Source of the DNA: Clostridia bacterium
GTDB taxonomy: Bacteria; Bacillota; Clostridia; UBA1381; UBA9506
Reading direction: 5' to 3'
DNA length: 32,585 bases
Assembly: GCA_017416855.1 (NCBI GenBank)
Contig: JAFQAZ010000027.1
Coordinates: forward strand, 1-32,585
The notes beneath the pieces are model-generated. The model did no database searches, was not told where the DNA came from, and saw only the letters and a program-made list of their open reading frames with translations. The position numbers and the translations under genes are program-made. Below are positions 22,961-30,596 of the stretch, in pieces. Within the stretch, counting starts at the first letter, position 1. Every line of letters starts with the position of its first letter.

Positions 22961-24319
22961 ATGATCTTTGACGCACTAAAACGTCATAATAAAAAAGAGC
23001 AGGCATCCTTTCATATGCCCGGGCATAAAAAGGGTGCAGGCTTTATGGCTACGCCTTTAGAAAGTCACATTTTTACATATGATACCACAGAGCTTTGTGA
23101 TACAGATGCTCTGATTGCACCTCAATATGAGATTTTAGAGGCAGAAAAGCGGGCGGCAGAGTTATATGGTGCCGCACACAGTTTTTATCTTGTGAATGGT
23201 GCTACCGGCGGGATTCTGGCTATGATGTATGCTGCATTTTCCCCCGGCGACGTGGTATTGGTGGACCGGAATTGCCATCAATCGGTGATTAACGGTGCTA
23301 TTTTTGCCGGTGTTTTGCCGGTATATATCACGCCGGAGACATCAGGGCTTCCGGGTATTCCGGGAACAGTTTCGCCGGAAAACATAAAAGAAGCGATTAA
23401 GCAATACCCTGATGCAAAAGGACTGGTGCTCACAAGTCCTAATTACTATGGCAAAGCGGCAAACCTTTTCGAACTGGCGGGAGTCATGCATCGTGCAGGT
23501 GGTTTGCTTTTGGTGGATGAAGCTCATGGTGCCCATTTCACCTTTTCGTCTGTTTTTCCGCAAACGGCTATGGAACAGGGGGCGGATATGAGTGTCACCA
23601 GTCTGCATAAGAGTCTGGCGGCTCCTAATCAGACAGCTTTGCTGCACATTGGTCAGAATGTTGATGTGGAAAAAATCAGGGCAAGCTTACGAATGTTTCA
23701 GACCAGCAGTCCTTCTTACATTTTCCTAGCGGCAATGGAGCAAGCTTTGGAAGATGGGGCCAGCAGGGGAGCAGAACTAACAGAAAAAACATTGAAATTC
23801 CTGACGGAGCTAGAGTGCCCCACTCTGGATGATCCCTTCAAGCTCTTACCTGATTTCAGGTCCAAAGGCTTAACAGGCAGAGAGATAGATGAGATTTTCA
23901 GAGAAAAGTTTGGCATTTATGCAGAGATGACCACGGAGCATGGTTTGCTTCTGATGGCATCCTGGTATAACTGCGAAGAAGATTTTAAACAACTGAAAAA
24001 GGCCCTGGATTATTGCCGGTCCTTGCGGGATGTTTCAGTTGATCATCATGAACCTGTTTCTTTTGAAACAACAATTGAAGCGGCGGCGTTTCCTCTTTCG
24101 AGTTTGCGGTTGAAAGAACATAAGCCAATTCCTCTAGAAGCGGCAGAAGGGTTAATTTGTGCTATTGCGGTTTCAGCTTTTCCCCCTTGTATTCCCATTG
24201 TGATGCCCGGAGAAAAGATTACAAAAGAGACAATTAAAACAATTACAGTTCTGAAAGAACAAGGGGCGACAATTACAGGTTTAACAAATGGTCAAATAGC
24301 TGTATGCTTTAATGATTAA
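22961..24319 (+). CDS. Orn/Lys/Arg decarboxylase-family PLP enzyme
   Basis: A fold-type I PLP-dependent decarboxylase of 452 residues, the short Bacillota form without an N-terminal wing domain. Seen: FHMPGHKKG at the N-terminus, YLVNGATGGILAMMYAAFSPGDVVLVDRNCHQSV, VDEAHGAHF (PLP-binding Asp) and the Schiff-base K217 in TSLHKSL. The C-terminal domain has the usual PPCIPIVMPGEKIT. It should make a polyamine (cadaverine, putrescine or agmatine) from a basic amino acid in the cytosol; the specific substrate is not readable. It starts 3 bp after hydF, so they are co-transcribed. Confidence 0.92.
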   Translation: MIFDALKRHNKKEQASFHMPGHKKGAGFMATPLESHIFTYDTTELCDTDALIAPQYEILEAEKRAAELYGAAHSFYLVNGATGGILAMMYAAFSPGDVVLVDRNCHQSVINGAIFAGVLPVYITPETSGLPGIPGTVSPENIKEAIKQYPDAKGLVLTSPNYYGKAANLFELAGVMHRAGGLLLVDEAHGAHFTFSSVFPQTAMEQGADMSVTSLHKSLAAPNQTALLHIGQNVDVEKIRASLRMFQTSSPSYIFLAAMEQALEDGASRGAELTEKTLKFLTELECPTLDDPFKLLPDFRSKGLTGREIDEIFREKFGIYAEMTTEHGLLLMASWYNCEEDFKQLKKALDYCRSLRDVSVDHHEPVSFETTIEAAAFPLSSLRLKEHKPIPLEAAEGLICAIAVSAFPPCIPIVMPGEKITKETIKTITVLKEQGATITGLTNGQIAVCFND

Positions 24320-24346
24320 CAAAACCAATCATAGGAGAAAAAAACG

Positions 24347-25687
24347 ATGCAGGCGATTATTAATGCAGTAGAAAAAAACAGAGAACTGATGCTCGAGGCT
24401 CAGGATTACATCTGGAAAAATCCTGAAACGGGTTACCGTGAGGTGAAAACCTCTAAATATATGGAGGAGCAATTTGAAGCTTTGGGTTATGACCTTGTTA
24501 AAGCAGGGGATATTCCGGGTTTTTATACCGTGGTTGACACCGGACGTCCCGGTCCTGAAATTTTAATTTTAGGGGAACTGGATTCCTTGATTTGTGTAGA
24601 GCATCCCGATGCTGATCCGGAAACAGGAGCTGTACATTGCTGTGGCCATAGCGCCCAGTCAGCGGCTTTATTAGGGATTGCGGCGTCGTTAAAGGACCCG
24701 AAGGTGTTAGAACCTCTCTGTGGCAGAATCCGTCTTTGCTCCGTGCCGGCAGAGGAACTGATTGAAATTGAATACAGAAACGAACTGCGGGCAAAAGGCA
24801 TTATTAAATATTATGGTGGTAAGCCGGAATTTTTGCGTCGTGGTTATTTTGACGGTGTGGATATTGCCTTTATGGTGCATACATCGCCTAATCCAACCTT
24901 TTCCAGTGGCTTGGGAAGTGTAGGCTGTCTTGCCAAAAAGGTGACCTATAAAGGTGTGTCGGCTCATGCCGGTGGCTCTCCCTGGAACGGATGTAATGCT
25001 CTCTATGCGGCAACTTTAGGCTTGCAGGCCATTAACTCTATTCGCGAAACCTTTCAGGAGAAGGACATTATCCGCGTGCATCCCATTATCACCAAGGGTG
25101 GTAGTGCGGTGAATGCCATTCCGGATACAGTTACCATCGAAAGCTACATAAGAGGCGAAAGCTTTGAAGCCATTCTGGAGGCTAACAAAAAGGTGAACCG
25201 TGCTTTGTGTGGTGGTGCTCTTTCTTTGGGTGCTAATATTGATATTCAGGATCAGCCGGGCTATGCACCTTATCGAAACTGTCCCGATATGATTGATGTG
25301 GCAGAAGAAGCCTTGAGTCAGATTTTGCCGGAAGAGGAATTTACAAGAACGGGCAAGATTGGTTCCGGCAGTACGGATATGGGCGATCTGGCCTGCATTA
25401 TGCCGATGATTCATCCCCATGCACCCGGTGCGGTAGGCAGAAGCCATGGTTCAGATTATTACATTGAAGATAGCGAAAAAGCCATTGTAAGTTCTGCTAA
25501 ATGGCAGCTTGCTATGCTGACCTTATTGTTAAAGGATGGCGGTGCAAGAGCTAAAGCCATTAAAGAGGCTTATAAGCCTAAGTTTAAATCAAAAGAAGAG
25601 TATTTAGCATATCTTGACAGTTTGGCAGATGGTGGCGACCGCATTACCTATCTGGAAAATGGCGGCGCAAACATTCGCCTTTCGTAA
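24347..25687 (+). CDS. M20-family amidohydrolase (AbgB-like)
   Basis: A 446-residue zinc-dependent amidohydrolase of the peptidase M20D group (aminobenzoyl-glutamate hydrolase-, hippurate hydrolase- and N-acyl-amino-acid hydrolase-like). Metal and catalytic patterns: GELDSLICVEHPDAD, HCCGHSAQSAALLGIA, CSVPAEELIE (catalytic Glu) and, near the C-terminus, GSTDMGDLACIMPMIHPHAPG. The lid/dimerisation domain is inserted in the middle with KGVSAHAGGSPWNGCNALYAA. No signal peptide. It splits an amide bond of a small N-acyl or peptide substrate. It lies 27 bp after the decarboxylase and 12 bp before the second NodB deacetylase, so the three products probably work in one process. Confidence 0.9.
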   Translation: MQAIINAVEKNRELMLEAQDYIWKNPETGYREVKTSKYMEEQFEALGYDLVKAGDIPGFYTVVDTGRPGPEILILGELDSLICVEHPDADPETGAVHCCGHSAQSAALLGIAASLKDPKVLEPLCGRIRLCSVPAEELIEIEYRNELRAKGIIKYYGGKPEFLRRGYFDGVDIAFMVHTSPNPTFSSGLGSVGCLAKKVTYKGVSAHAGGSPWNGCNALYAATLGLQAINSIRETFQEKDIIRVHPIITKGGSAVNAIPDTVTIESYIRGESFEAILEANKKVNRALCGGALSLGANIDIQDQPGYAPYRNCPDMIDVAEEALSQILPEEEFTRTGKIGSGSTDMGDLACIMPMIHPHAPGAVGRSHGSDYYIEDSEKAIVSSAKWQLAMLTLLLKDGGARAKAIKEAYKPKFKSKEEYLAYLDSLADGGDRITYLENGGANIRLS

Positions 25688-25699
25688 TAGGAGGAAAAT

Positions 25700-26506
25700 A
25701 TGATTATCTTAAATCGCTTACAAGGCGGCAAGAAATTTGCTGTGACCATGAGTTATGATGACGGTAGTGAAAATGACCGTCCGTTAATTGAGTTGTTTAA
25801 CAAATATGGCATTCGCGGCACGTTTCACGTAAATTCCGGCAATTTTCATCATCCTAAAAAGATTCAGCCGGAGGAATTTGAGACACTTTATAAAAACCAT
25901 GAAATTTCCTGTCACGGTGAGCGTCACCGCACGATGCAGGTGCTCCCTTCTGTGAATGTGGTGCAGGAAATTCTGGCAGACAGACAGAATTTAGAAACGA
26001 TAACCGGTCAGATTATCCGTGGGATGAGCTATGCCAACGGCAGCTATGATGACAATGTGATCAATGCTCTTTCTGCCTGCGGAATTGTTTATGCAAGAAC
26101 GGTGAAACATACCAATCGTTTTGGTTTTCCTGAGAACTTTATGGAATGGCATCCTACCTGCCATCACAGAGAGTGTCTTGATATGGCGGAGAAGTTTATT
26201 GCACTGACAGAAAGAAAATATTTTTCAAGGCCGGCTCTTTTATATGTCTGGGGTCACAGCTTTGAGTTTGTAACAGAAGAAGACTGGAAGATGATTGAAA
26301 CCTTCTGCCAGATGGTGAGTGGCAGAGAGGATATCTGGTATGCTACCAATATCGAAATCTATGAATATATCACGGCGCAGCGTCAGCTTGTGATTTCGGC
26401 AGACAACAAAATGGTGTATAACCCCACGGCATTGGAAATATGGTTTACTGACGACAATGCAGAAGAATATAGCATCAAGCCGGGTGAAACGCTGAGGCTT
26501 GGCTGA
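25700..26506 (+). CDS. Cytoplasmic polysaccharide deacetylase-family (NodB-fold) protein, copy 2
   Basis: A 268-residue paralogue of the gene at 1855-2679. Motif 1 is SYDDG (18-22) and motif 2 is HGERH (H72, H76), so the metal site is preserved though the intervening residues differ from the first copy. It shares the family-specific blocks HPTCHH, WGHSFEF and WYATNIEIYEY and ends with the same PGETL. No signal peptide. Placed 12 bp after the M20 amidohydrolase and 20 bp before azlC, in the same transcript. Deacetylation of a small N-acetylated or amide-bearing compound in the cytosol is the likeliest role. AGGAGG precedes the ATG. Confidence 0.86.
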   Translation: MIILNRLQGGKKFAVTMSYDDGSENDRPLIELFNKYGIRGTFHVNSGNFHHPKKIQPEEFETLYKNHEISCHGERHRTMQVLPSVNVVQEILADRQNLETITGQIIRGMSYANGSYDDNVINALSACGIVYARTVKHTNRFGFPENFMEWHPTCHHRECLDMAEKFIALTERKYFSRPALLYVWGHSFEFVTEEDWKMIETFCQMVSGREDIWYATNIEIYEYITAQRQLVISADNKMVYNPTALEIWFTDDNAEEYSIKPGETLRLG

Positions 26507-26526
26507 TTAGAAAGGCAGTATAAGAT

Positions 26527-27222
26527 TTGAACACACTATTTAAACAAGGCTTTAAAGACGGTATACCCATTGGGTTGGGATATTTATCCGTTTCTATCGG
26601 TATTGGTATAGCGGCCGTGAATAGCGGGCTGAATGTAATTACCGCTTTGCTGATTTCTATGACCAACTTAACCTCTGCAGGGGAGGCGGCAGGCATCTCT
26701 TTGATTGCTGCTGGTGGCACTTTGCTGGAAATGGCAATGGTTCAGCTGGTGATTAACCTGCGGTATTCCTTGATGGGAATTTCCCTTTCGCAAAAACTGG
26801 ATGGAAGCTTTACTACAGGACATCGGTTGTTTTTGAGCACCTTTATTACCGATGAGAATTTTGCCGTGCTTTCAGGGCAGGAAAAAGTGAATATCCGCTA
26901 TATGTATGGTCTGGTGCTGGCGCCATATATCGGCTGGTCTGCAGGCACCTTTATTGGTGCCTCGGCCGGTATGGTACTGCCTCCTTCGGTAACGACGGCG
27001 CTTGGTATGGCGTTATATGGTATGTTTGTGGCTATTTTTGTGCCGGCAATGAAGAAAAACAAGGGTGTAACGCTGGCGGTTGTTATAGCAGTCCTTCTGA
27101 GTACTATGATGCGAGTGGTGCCGGCCTTTTCCTGCATCAGTTACGGATTTTCAGTTATCATTGCATCGGTGGCGGCCGCTGTTATCAGCGCCTATGTTTC
27201 CTATCGGAGGGCTATTGCATAA
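26527..27222 (+). CDS. azlC: AzlC-family branched-chain amino-acid exporter permease
   Basis: A 231-residue polytopic membrane protein of the AzlC family, which together with small AzlD exports branched-chain amino acids or analogues. Family features: FKQGFKDGIPIGLGYLSVSIG at the start, NLRYSLMGISLSQKL and STFITDENFAV. Only the large subunit is present; there is no AzlD-like open frame before the hairpin at 27234. The TTG start is accepted because GAAAGGCAG lies upstream and no ATG fits the family N-terminus. It is the last gene of the hydF-started run, 20 bp after the deacetylase. Confidence 0.88.
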   Translation: MNTLFKQGFKDGIPIGLGYLSVSIGIGIAAVNSGLNVITALLISMTNLTSAGEAAGISLIAAGGTLLEMAMVQLVINLRYSLMGISLSQKLDGSFTTGHRLFLSTFITDENFAVLSGQEKVNIRYMYGLVLAPYIGWSAGTFIGASAGMVLPPSVTTALGMALYGMFVAIFVPAMKKNKGVTLAVVIAVLLSTMMRVVPAFSCISYGFSVIIASVAAAVISAYVSYRRAIA

Positions 27223-27233
27223 AAAATTATAGG

Positions 27234-27279
27234 AAAGATTGTTTTTTTTATATAACAAATAAAAACAGTCTTTTCTTTT
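27234..27279 (+). terminator. Probable terminator after azlC
   Basis: AAAGATTGTTTT pairs with AAAACAGTCTTT (one G-U pair) around a 16-nt loop, followed by TCTTTT. It separates the hydF-azlC run from yitT. Confidence 0.55.
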
Positions 27280-27334
27280 GCTGCTTTATGTGTTACGATA
27301 TCAATGCTAATTGTAAAAAGAAAGGTTGAACAGA

Positions 27335-28180
27335 ATGAAAAAGTTATTGGAATGGCTGATTATTACAGCCGGAACCTTGTGTGTTTCTGTTGGTATTTAT
27401 TTCTTTAAATTCCCGAACAATTTCTCCACCGGCGGTGTCAGCGGTCTTTCTGTAATTTTAGGTGGATTGATTCCGGCGGTCTCCTCAGGAACCTTTGTTT
27501 TGATTATCAATGCCTTGCTTTTAGTGGTTGGATTTATATTTTTAGGTAAAAGCTTTGGCATTAAAACCGCTTATTGCAGTATGCTGATGTCGGTTTCTAT
27601 TTATCTTTTAGAATGGGTTTGGCCATTAATGGAACCTATGACCAAACAGCCAGTTTTAGAACTGGCCTTTTCCATTATTCTGCCGGCTGTGGGCAGTGCT
27701 ATTCTGTTTAACTGGGGTGCCAGCACCGGTGGTACGGATATTGTGGCGATGCTGATGAAAAAATTCACATCGTTAGACATTGGTAAAGCCCTTCTTGTAA
27801 CCGATATAGTAATCGTTTTAGGCTCCTTTGTCGTGTTCGGCGTTGAAACCGGCTTGTTTTCCCTGTTGGGTCTTTTGGGTAAATCGTTAGTTGTAGACAG
27901 TATGATTGAAAGTCTCAATGTCTCCAAATACTTTACCATTGTTACCAGCCATGCTGAAGAAATTAAAGAATATATTCATAAAGAGCTTCACCGTGGGGCC
28001 ACCATTTGCGATTGCACAGGCTCTTACACCAATGATGAAAAGAAACTGATTTTAACTGTGCTATACCGCGGCCAGGCACTTCAGCTGAAAAACTACATAA
28101 AATCAGTAGATAAATCTGCCTTTATGGTTATTGCCAACACCAGTAATGTTATTGGTAAAGGATTCCGGAATGTGATGTAA
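27335..28180 (+). CDS. YitT-family membrane protein with DUF2179 domain
   Basis: A 281-residue integral membrane protein: five to six hydrophobic helices cover about residues 5-195 with the family blocks FPNNFSTGGVSGLS and NWGASTGGTDIVAMLM, followed by a soluble DUF2179 domain (about 200-281; TSHAEEIKEYIHKELHRGATICDCTGSY). YitT homologues are common in Bacillota and their transport substrate is unknown. The ATG at 27335 has AAAGG upstream; an earlier TTG at 27326 lies only two bases after the same AAAGG. It is 24 bp upstream of the M81 peptidase gene and separated from azlC by a likely terminator. Confidence 0.9.
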   Translation: MKKLLEWLIITAGTLCVSVGIYFFKFPNNFSTGGVSGLSVILGGLIPAVSSGTFVLIINALLLVVGFIFLGKSFGIKTAYCSMLMSVSIYLLEWVWPLMEPMTKQPVLELAFSIILPAVGSAILFNWGASTGGTDIVAMLMKKFTSLDIGKALLVTDIVIVLGSFVVFGVETGLFSLLGLLGKSLVVDSMIESLNVSKYFTIVTSHAEEIKEYIHKELHRGATICDCTGSYTNDEKKLILTVLYRGQALQLKNYIKSVDKSAFMVIANTSNVIGKGFRNVM

Positions 28181-28204
28181 CGCAAACGAAGAGGAGGAAG
28201 CTTG

Positions 28205-29683
28205 ATGAAAATCATTATCGGTCATTTTGGACACGAGGCCAATACATTTGCTGAAAATAAAACCTCTTATGAGGAATTTATCGGCAGAGGAATTTTGATT
28301 GGAGAAGAATCTGTTCAGAAGTCTGAAGGAACGGCAGTTTATCTTGGGGGCATCATTCGAGCTTGCCGAGAGGAAAACATAGAAATCATCCCCACCTGTG
28401 CATACACCTGTGCAGCTCCCACTCTAACGGAAGAGTGTGTGAATAAAATGCTGGAACATATTTTGCCGGTGGTGGAAAAACATAAGGATGAGATTGATGG
28501 CATCTGCATGGCGTTGCACGGTGCCGGTGTTTCGGAAGAACATGATGACTTGGAAACCTATGTGCTGGCAAGATTGCGGCAAATTGTAGGAAACACCATG
28601 CCCATTACCGTGTGCTTGGATTTACACGGTAACATAACGGAAGAAATGACACAACTGGCTAACGGATTGTTTGGTATTCGCAAATATCCTCATACAGATA
28701 AAGAAGCGGCCGGCTATCTTGCTATGAAGACATTGGCTCGCATGATGAAGGAAAAAATACAGGTAGAAACAGCCGTAGAGAGACTACCTATGTTAGTCCC
28801 AATATCCACCGGTATGACTGCTAATCCACCCTTTCCGGAGATGGAAGCATATTTTGAGGCGTACACAAAACAGGAAGGACTAATTTACGCGTCTTTTTTT
28901 CACGGATTTCCTTATGCAGATGTGCCCGGCTCCGGAGCCAGTGTAGTGGTGGTGGCGGAAAAAGGTAAGGATGTAAAAAAAGCGGCCCGACAGCTGGCAG
29001 AATTTGTTTGGGAAAGACGGCATTATTTTAATGTTCATGTACTCTCACCGACAGAGGCGATGGACCTTGCAGAGCAGGAGAGGGCACTGGGTTATATTGT
29101 CATCAATGAGATGAGCGATAATCCAGGTGGTGGCTGTCCGGGAGACGGAACGCATCTACTGCGGGAAATGCTTAATAGAAATCTGCCCGGCTCTATCTTT
29201 GGTTATATGGTGGATCCCATAGCGGTAGAAGAAATTTTTCAGAAAAAACCGGGAGATACAATTAGCTTTTCTTTGGGCGGACGGCATGAAAAGATTTTCG
29301 GCAAGCCCATTGCTATTCAGGATGCGAACATTATTTCGCAATCCTTGGGAAACTATATTTATACATCCCCCAATCTGCGGGGCGCTGCGGGTAAACTGGG
29401 GAAATGTGCCAGAATAAAGGTTGGAAATGTGGAAATTATTATCGGTTCGGTACGGAATCAAACCTTTGATGACCGCCCCTTTGCAGTGACCGGAGCGGAC
29501 CTGCGTGAATATCGTTATGTAGGGTTAAAATCCACCCAGCACTTCCGCGGGTTCTTTGGTGATGCCGCTTGCCGTATCATTTCAACGGATCCGCCGGGAC
29601 TGAATTCCGGTGATCTTTCCGTCTTTGATTTTCAAAAGATTCCCCGGCCCATATATCCCTTGGATGAAAATGTTGTTTTTTAA
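28205..29683 (+). CDS. M81-family (MlrC-like) metallopeptidase
   Basis: A 492-residue cytoplasmic zinc protein of the M81 family, named for microcystinase C (MlrC), which opens small linear peptides in a toxin-breakdown pathway. Family blocks: HFGHEANTF at the N-terminus, CMALHGAGVSEEHDDLE, CLDLHGNIT (zinc Asp and His), RKYPHTDKEAAGYLA (zinc His), NPGGGCPGDGTHLLREML, and the C-terminal LKSTQHFRGFFG and RPIYPLDE. All ligand positions are present. AGGAGG lies about 8 bp before the ATG. The natural substrate in gut Clostridia is not microcystin; a small peptide or N-acyl amide is likely. It ends with TAATG, overlapping a short downstream frame, and a strong terminator follows. Confidence 0.93.
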   Translation: MKIIIGHFGHEANTFAENKTSYEEFIGRGILIGEESVQKSEGTAVYLGGIIRACREENIEIIPTCAYTCAAPTLTEECVNKMLEHILPVVEKHKDEIDGICMALHGAGVSEEHDDLETYVLARLRQIVGNTMPITVCLDLHGNITEEMTQLANGLFGIRKYPHTDKEAAGYLAMKTLARMMKEKIQVETAVERLPMLVPISTGMTANPPFPEMEAYFEAYTKQEGLIYASFFHGFPYADVPGSGASVVVVAEKGKDVKKAARQLAEFVWERRHYFNVHVLSPTEAMDLAEQERALGYIVINEMSDNPGGGCPGDGTHLLREMLNRNLPGSIFGYMVDPIAVEEIFQKKPGDTISFSLGGRHEKIFGKPIAIQDANIISQSLGNYIYTSPNLRGAAGKLGKCARIKVGNVEIIIGSVRNQTFDDRPFAVTGADLREYRYVGLKSTQHFRGFFGDAACRIISTDPPGLNSGDLSVFDFQKIPRPIYPLDENVVF

Positions 29684-29865
29684 TGCTGTTGTTCGTGCTG
29701 GCCTGCAGTGATGCCCTGTGTGAAAAATATAAAGAGGAAGGGATTGATGAGGCTCATTTTGCTCAGTCTCTTTCGGTAACACAAGAAAAGAACCCAAGAT
29801 ATCAAAGGATATCTTGGGTTCTTTTGAATCAGTTTAAGGTTTTGTTGTTGGGAATTGAGTCTTGA
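29683..29865 (+). pseudogene. Short frame after the M81 gene, possible gene remnant
   Basis: A 60-codon frame whose ATG overlaps the stop of the M81 gene (TAATG). The first 35 residues (LACSDALCEKYKEEGIDEAHF) look protein-like and recall the N-terminal region of clostridial acyltransferase-domain (NAT_N-type) proteins, from memory only. The rest runs through the terminator hairpin at 29786-29825 and is not credible. It lacks its own ribosome binding site. It is either a decayed fragment or chance; no full-length counterpart is present. Confidence 0.2.
29786..29825 (+). terminator. Strong terminator after the yitT-M81 operon
   Basis: A perfect 18-bp stem (29786-29803 with 29808-29825) closes on AAAG; the right arm ends in CTTTT. 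Confidence 0.92.
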
Positions 29866-30080
29866 ATGTTTACAAATCTATATAAAATATGCAGAAAATG
29901 GTGTAGTTGGTGTAGTGTCTGAACTGTCCCCTGTGCTACCATAAGCGATGGAAATAATATTCTCATAAATACCAGTTGCAGCACTTAACCCCACTACAAG
30001 AGGAAATTTATGTAAACTTCATCAACTACAGGTTATTATATATTGTCTTGTGTCAACTTGCATTTTTGTAACAAAAACAA
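29866..30080. other. Intergenic region between convergent operons
   Basis: AT-rich DNA with no convincing gene, promoter or RNA. It includes a REP-like element at 29915-29935 and marks the change from the colinear housekeeping block to the AT-richer minus-strand genes. Confidence 0.5.
29915..29935 (-). repeat. REP-like element remnant
   Basis: On the minus strand ACAGGGGACAGTTCAGAC resembles the ACAGGGGACGGTTC core of repeats associated with Y1-type (RAYT) transposases in Clostridia. Only a half-element is present, with no inverted partner and no transposase gene in the window. Confidence 0.25.
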
Positions 30081-30081
30081 C

Positions 30082-30111
30082 AAGGATGTGTTCTGAGCAG
30101 AACACATCCTT
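30082..30111. terminator. Terminator of the minus-strand operon
   Basis: A perfect 13-bp stem, AAGGATGTGTTCT with AGAACACATCCTT, closes on GAGC. On the minus strand it is followed by a TTGTTGTTTTTG tract. It lies 11 bp after the stop of the 30122-30571 gene. Confidence 0.88.
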
Positions 30112-30121
30112 ATGCAAGTTA

Positions 30122-30571
30122 TTATTCTACAAGTGCTTTCTCAAGAGCTCTTTTTGCTTTACGTAATAATTCATTATTGTTAAAATAGTCAGTTGGGACT
30201 TGATGTAAATAGTCATATAATTCCTTATCCATATTTATTTTAGTAACGGCATTATAACCTGAAGATTGTGCTATTACAGGAATTATATATTTTAAATCAC
30301 TATTATTATTTTTTAGAAAGGAAGTATGTTGAAACAGTTGCTCTAAATTATAACTGTGCTTGGTATTTTTTGATTGGTACATATGTATTGCATCTTCGCT
30401 TATACCTTCTATTTCCATATTGAGTAGGTTTAAAATAACTTCATAGTAACTACTTGTAAACATTTCATCAATGCTTTTCTGCAAGCGATTTTTTTGATAT
30501 GTAGTATTTATTAAAAGAACTGACAAAACTATTGTTATAATTATAAATATTGGTAATATAACTTTCTTCAT
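30122..30571 (-). CDS. Membrane-anchored hypothetical protein
   Basis: A 149-residue protein with a basic start and one N-terminal hydrophobic helix (about 4-21), a signal anchor or signal peptide without a lipobox, then a helical, Asn/Lys-rich extracytoplasmic part (INTTYQKNRLQKSIDEMF, YNLEQLFQHTSFL). No family recognised and no catalytic motif seen. AAGGTGA lies upstream of the ATG. It follows the SLH-domain gene by 25 bp on the same strand and ends at a terminator, so it is the distal gene of that operon. It may be a partner or accessory of the surface protein. Codon use is AT-richer than most of the window. Confidence 0.7.
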   Translation of the reverse strand: MKKVILPIFIIITIVLSVLLINTTYQKNRLQKSIDEMFTSSYYEVILNLLNMEIEGISEDAIHMYQSKNTKHSYNLEQLFQHTSFLKNNNSDLKYIIPVIAQSSGYNAVTKINMDKELYDYLHQVPTDYFNNNELLRKAKRALEKALVE

Positions 30572-30596
30572 AAAATCACCTTGCTTTACAAAATTA

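Noticed and set aside
30082-30111. GTTCTGAGCAGAAC as a LexA-type palindrome
   Set aside because: It is the top of a 13-bp terminator stem after a gene end, with a T tract on the minus strand.
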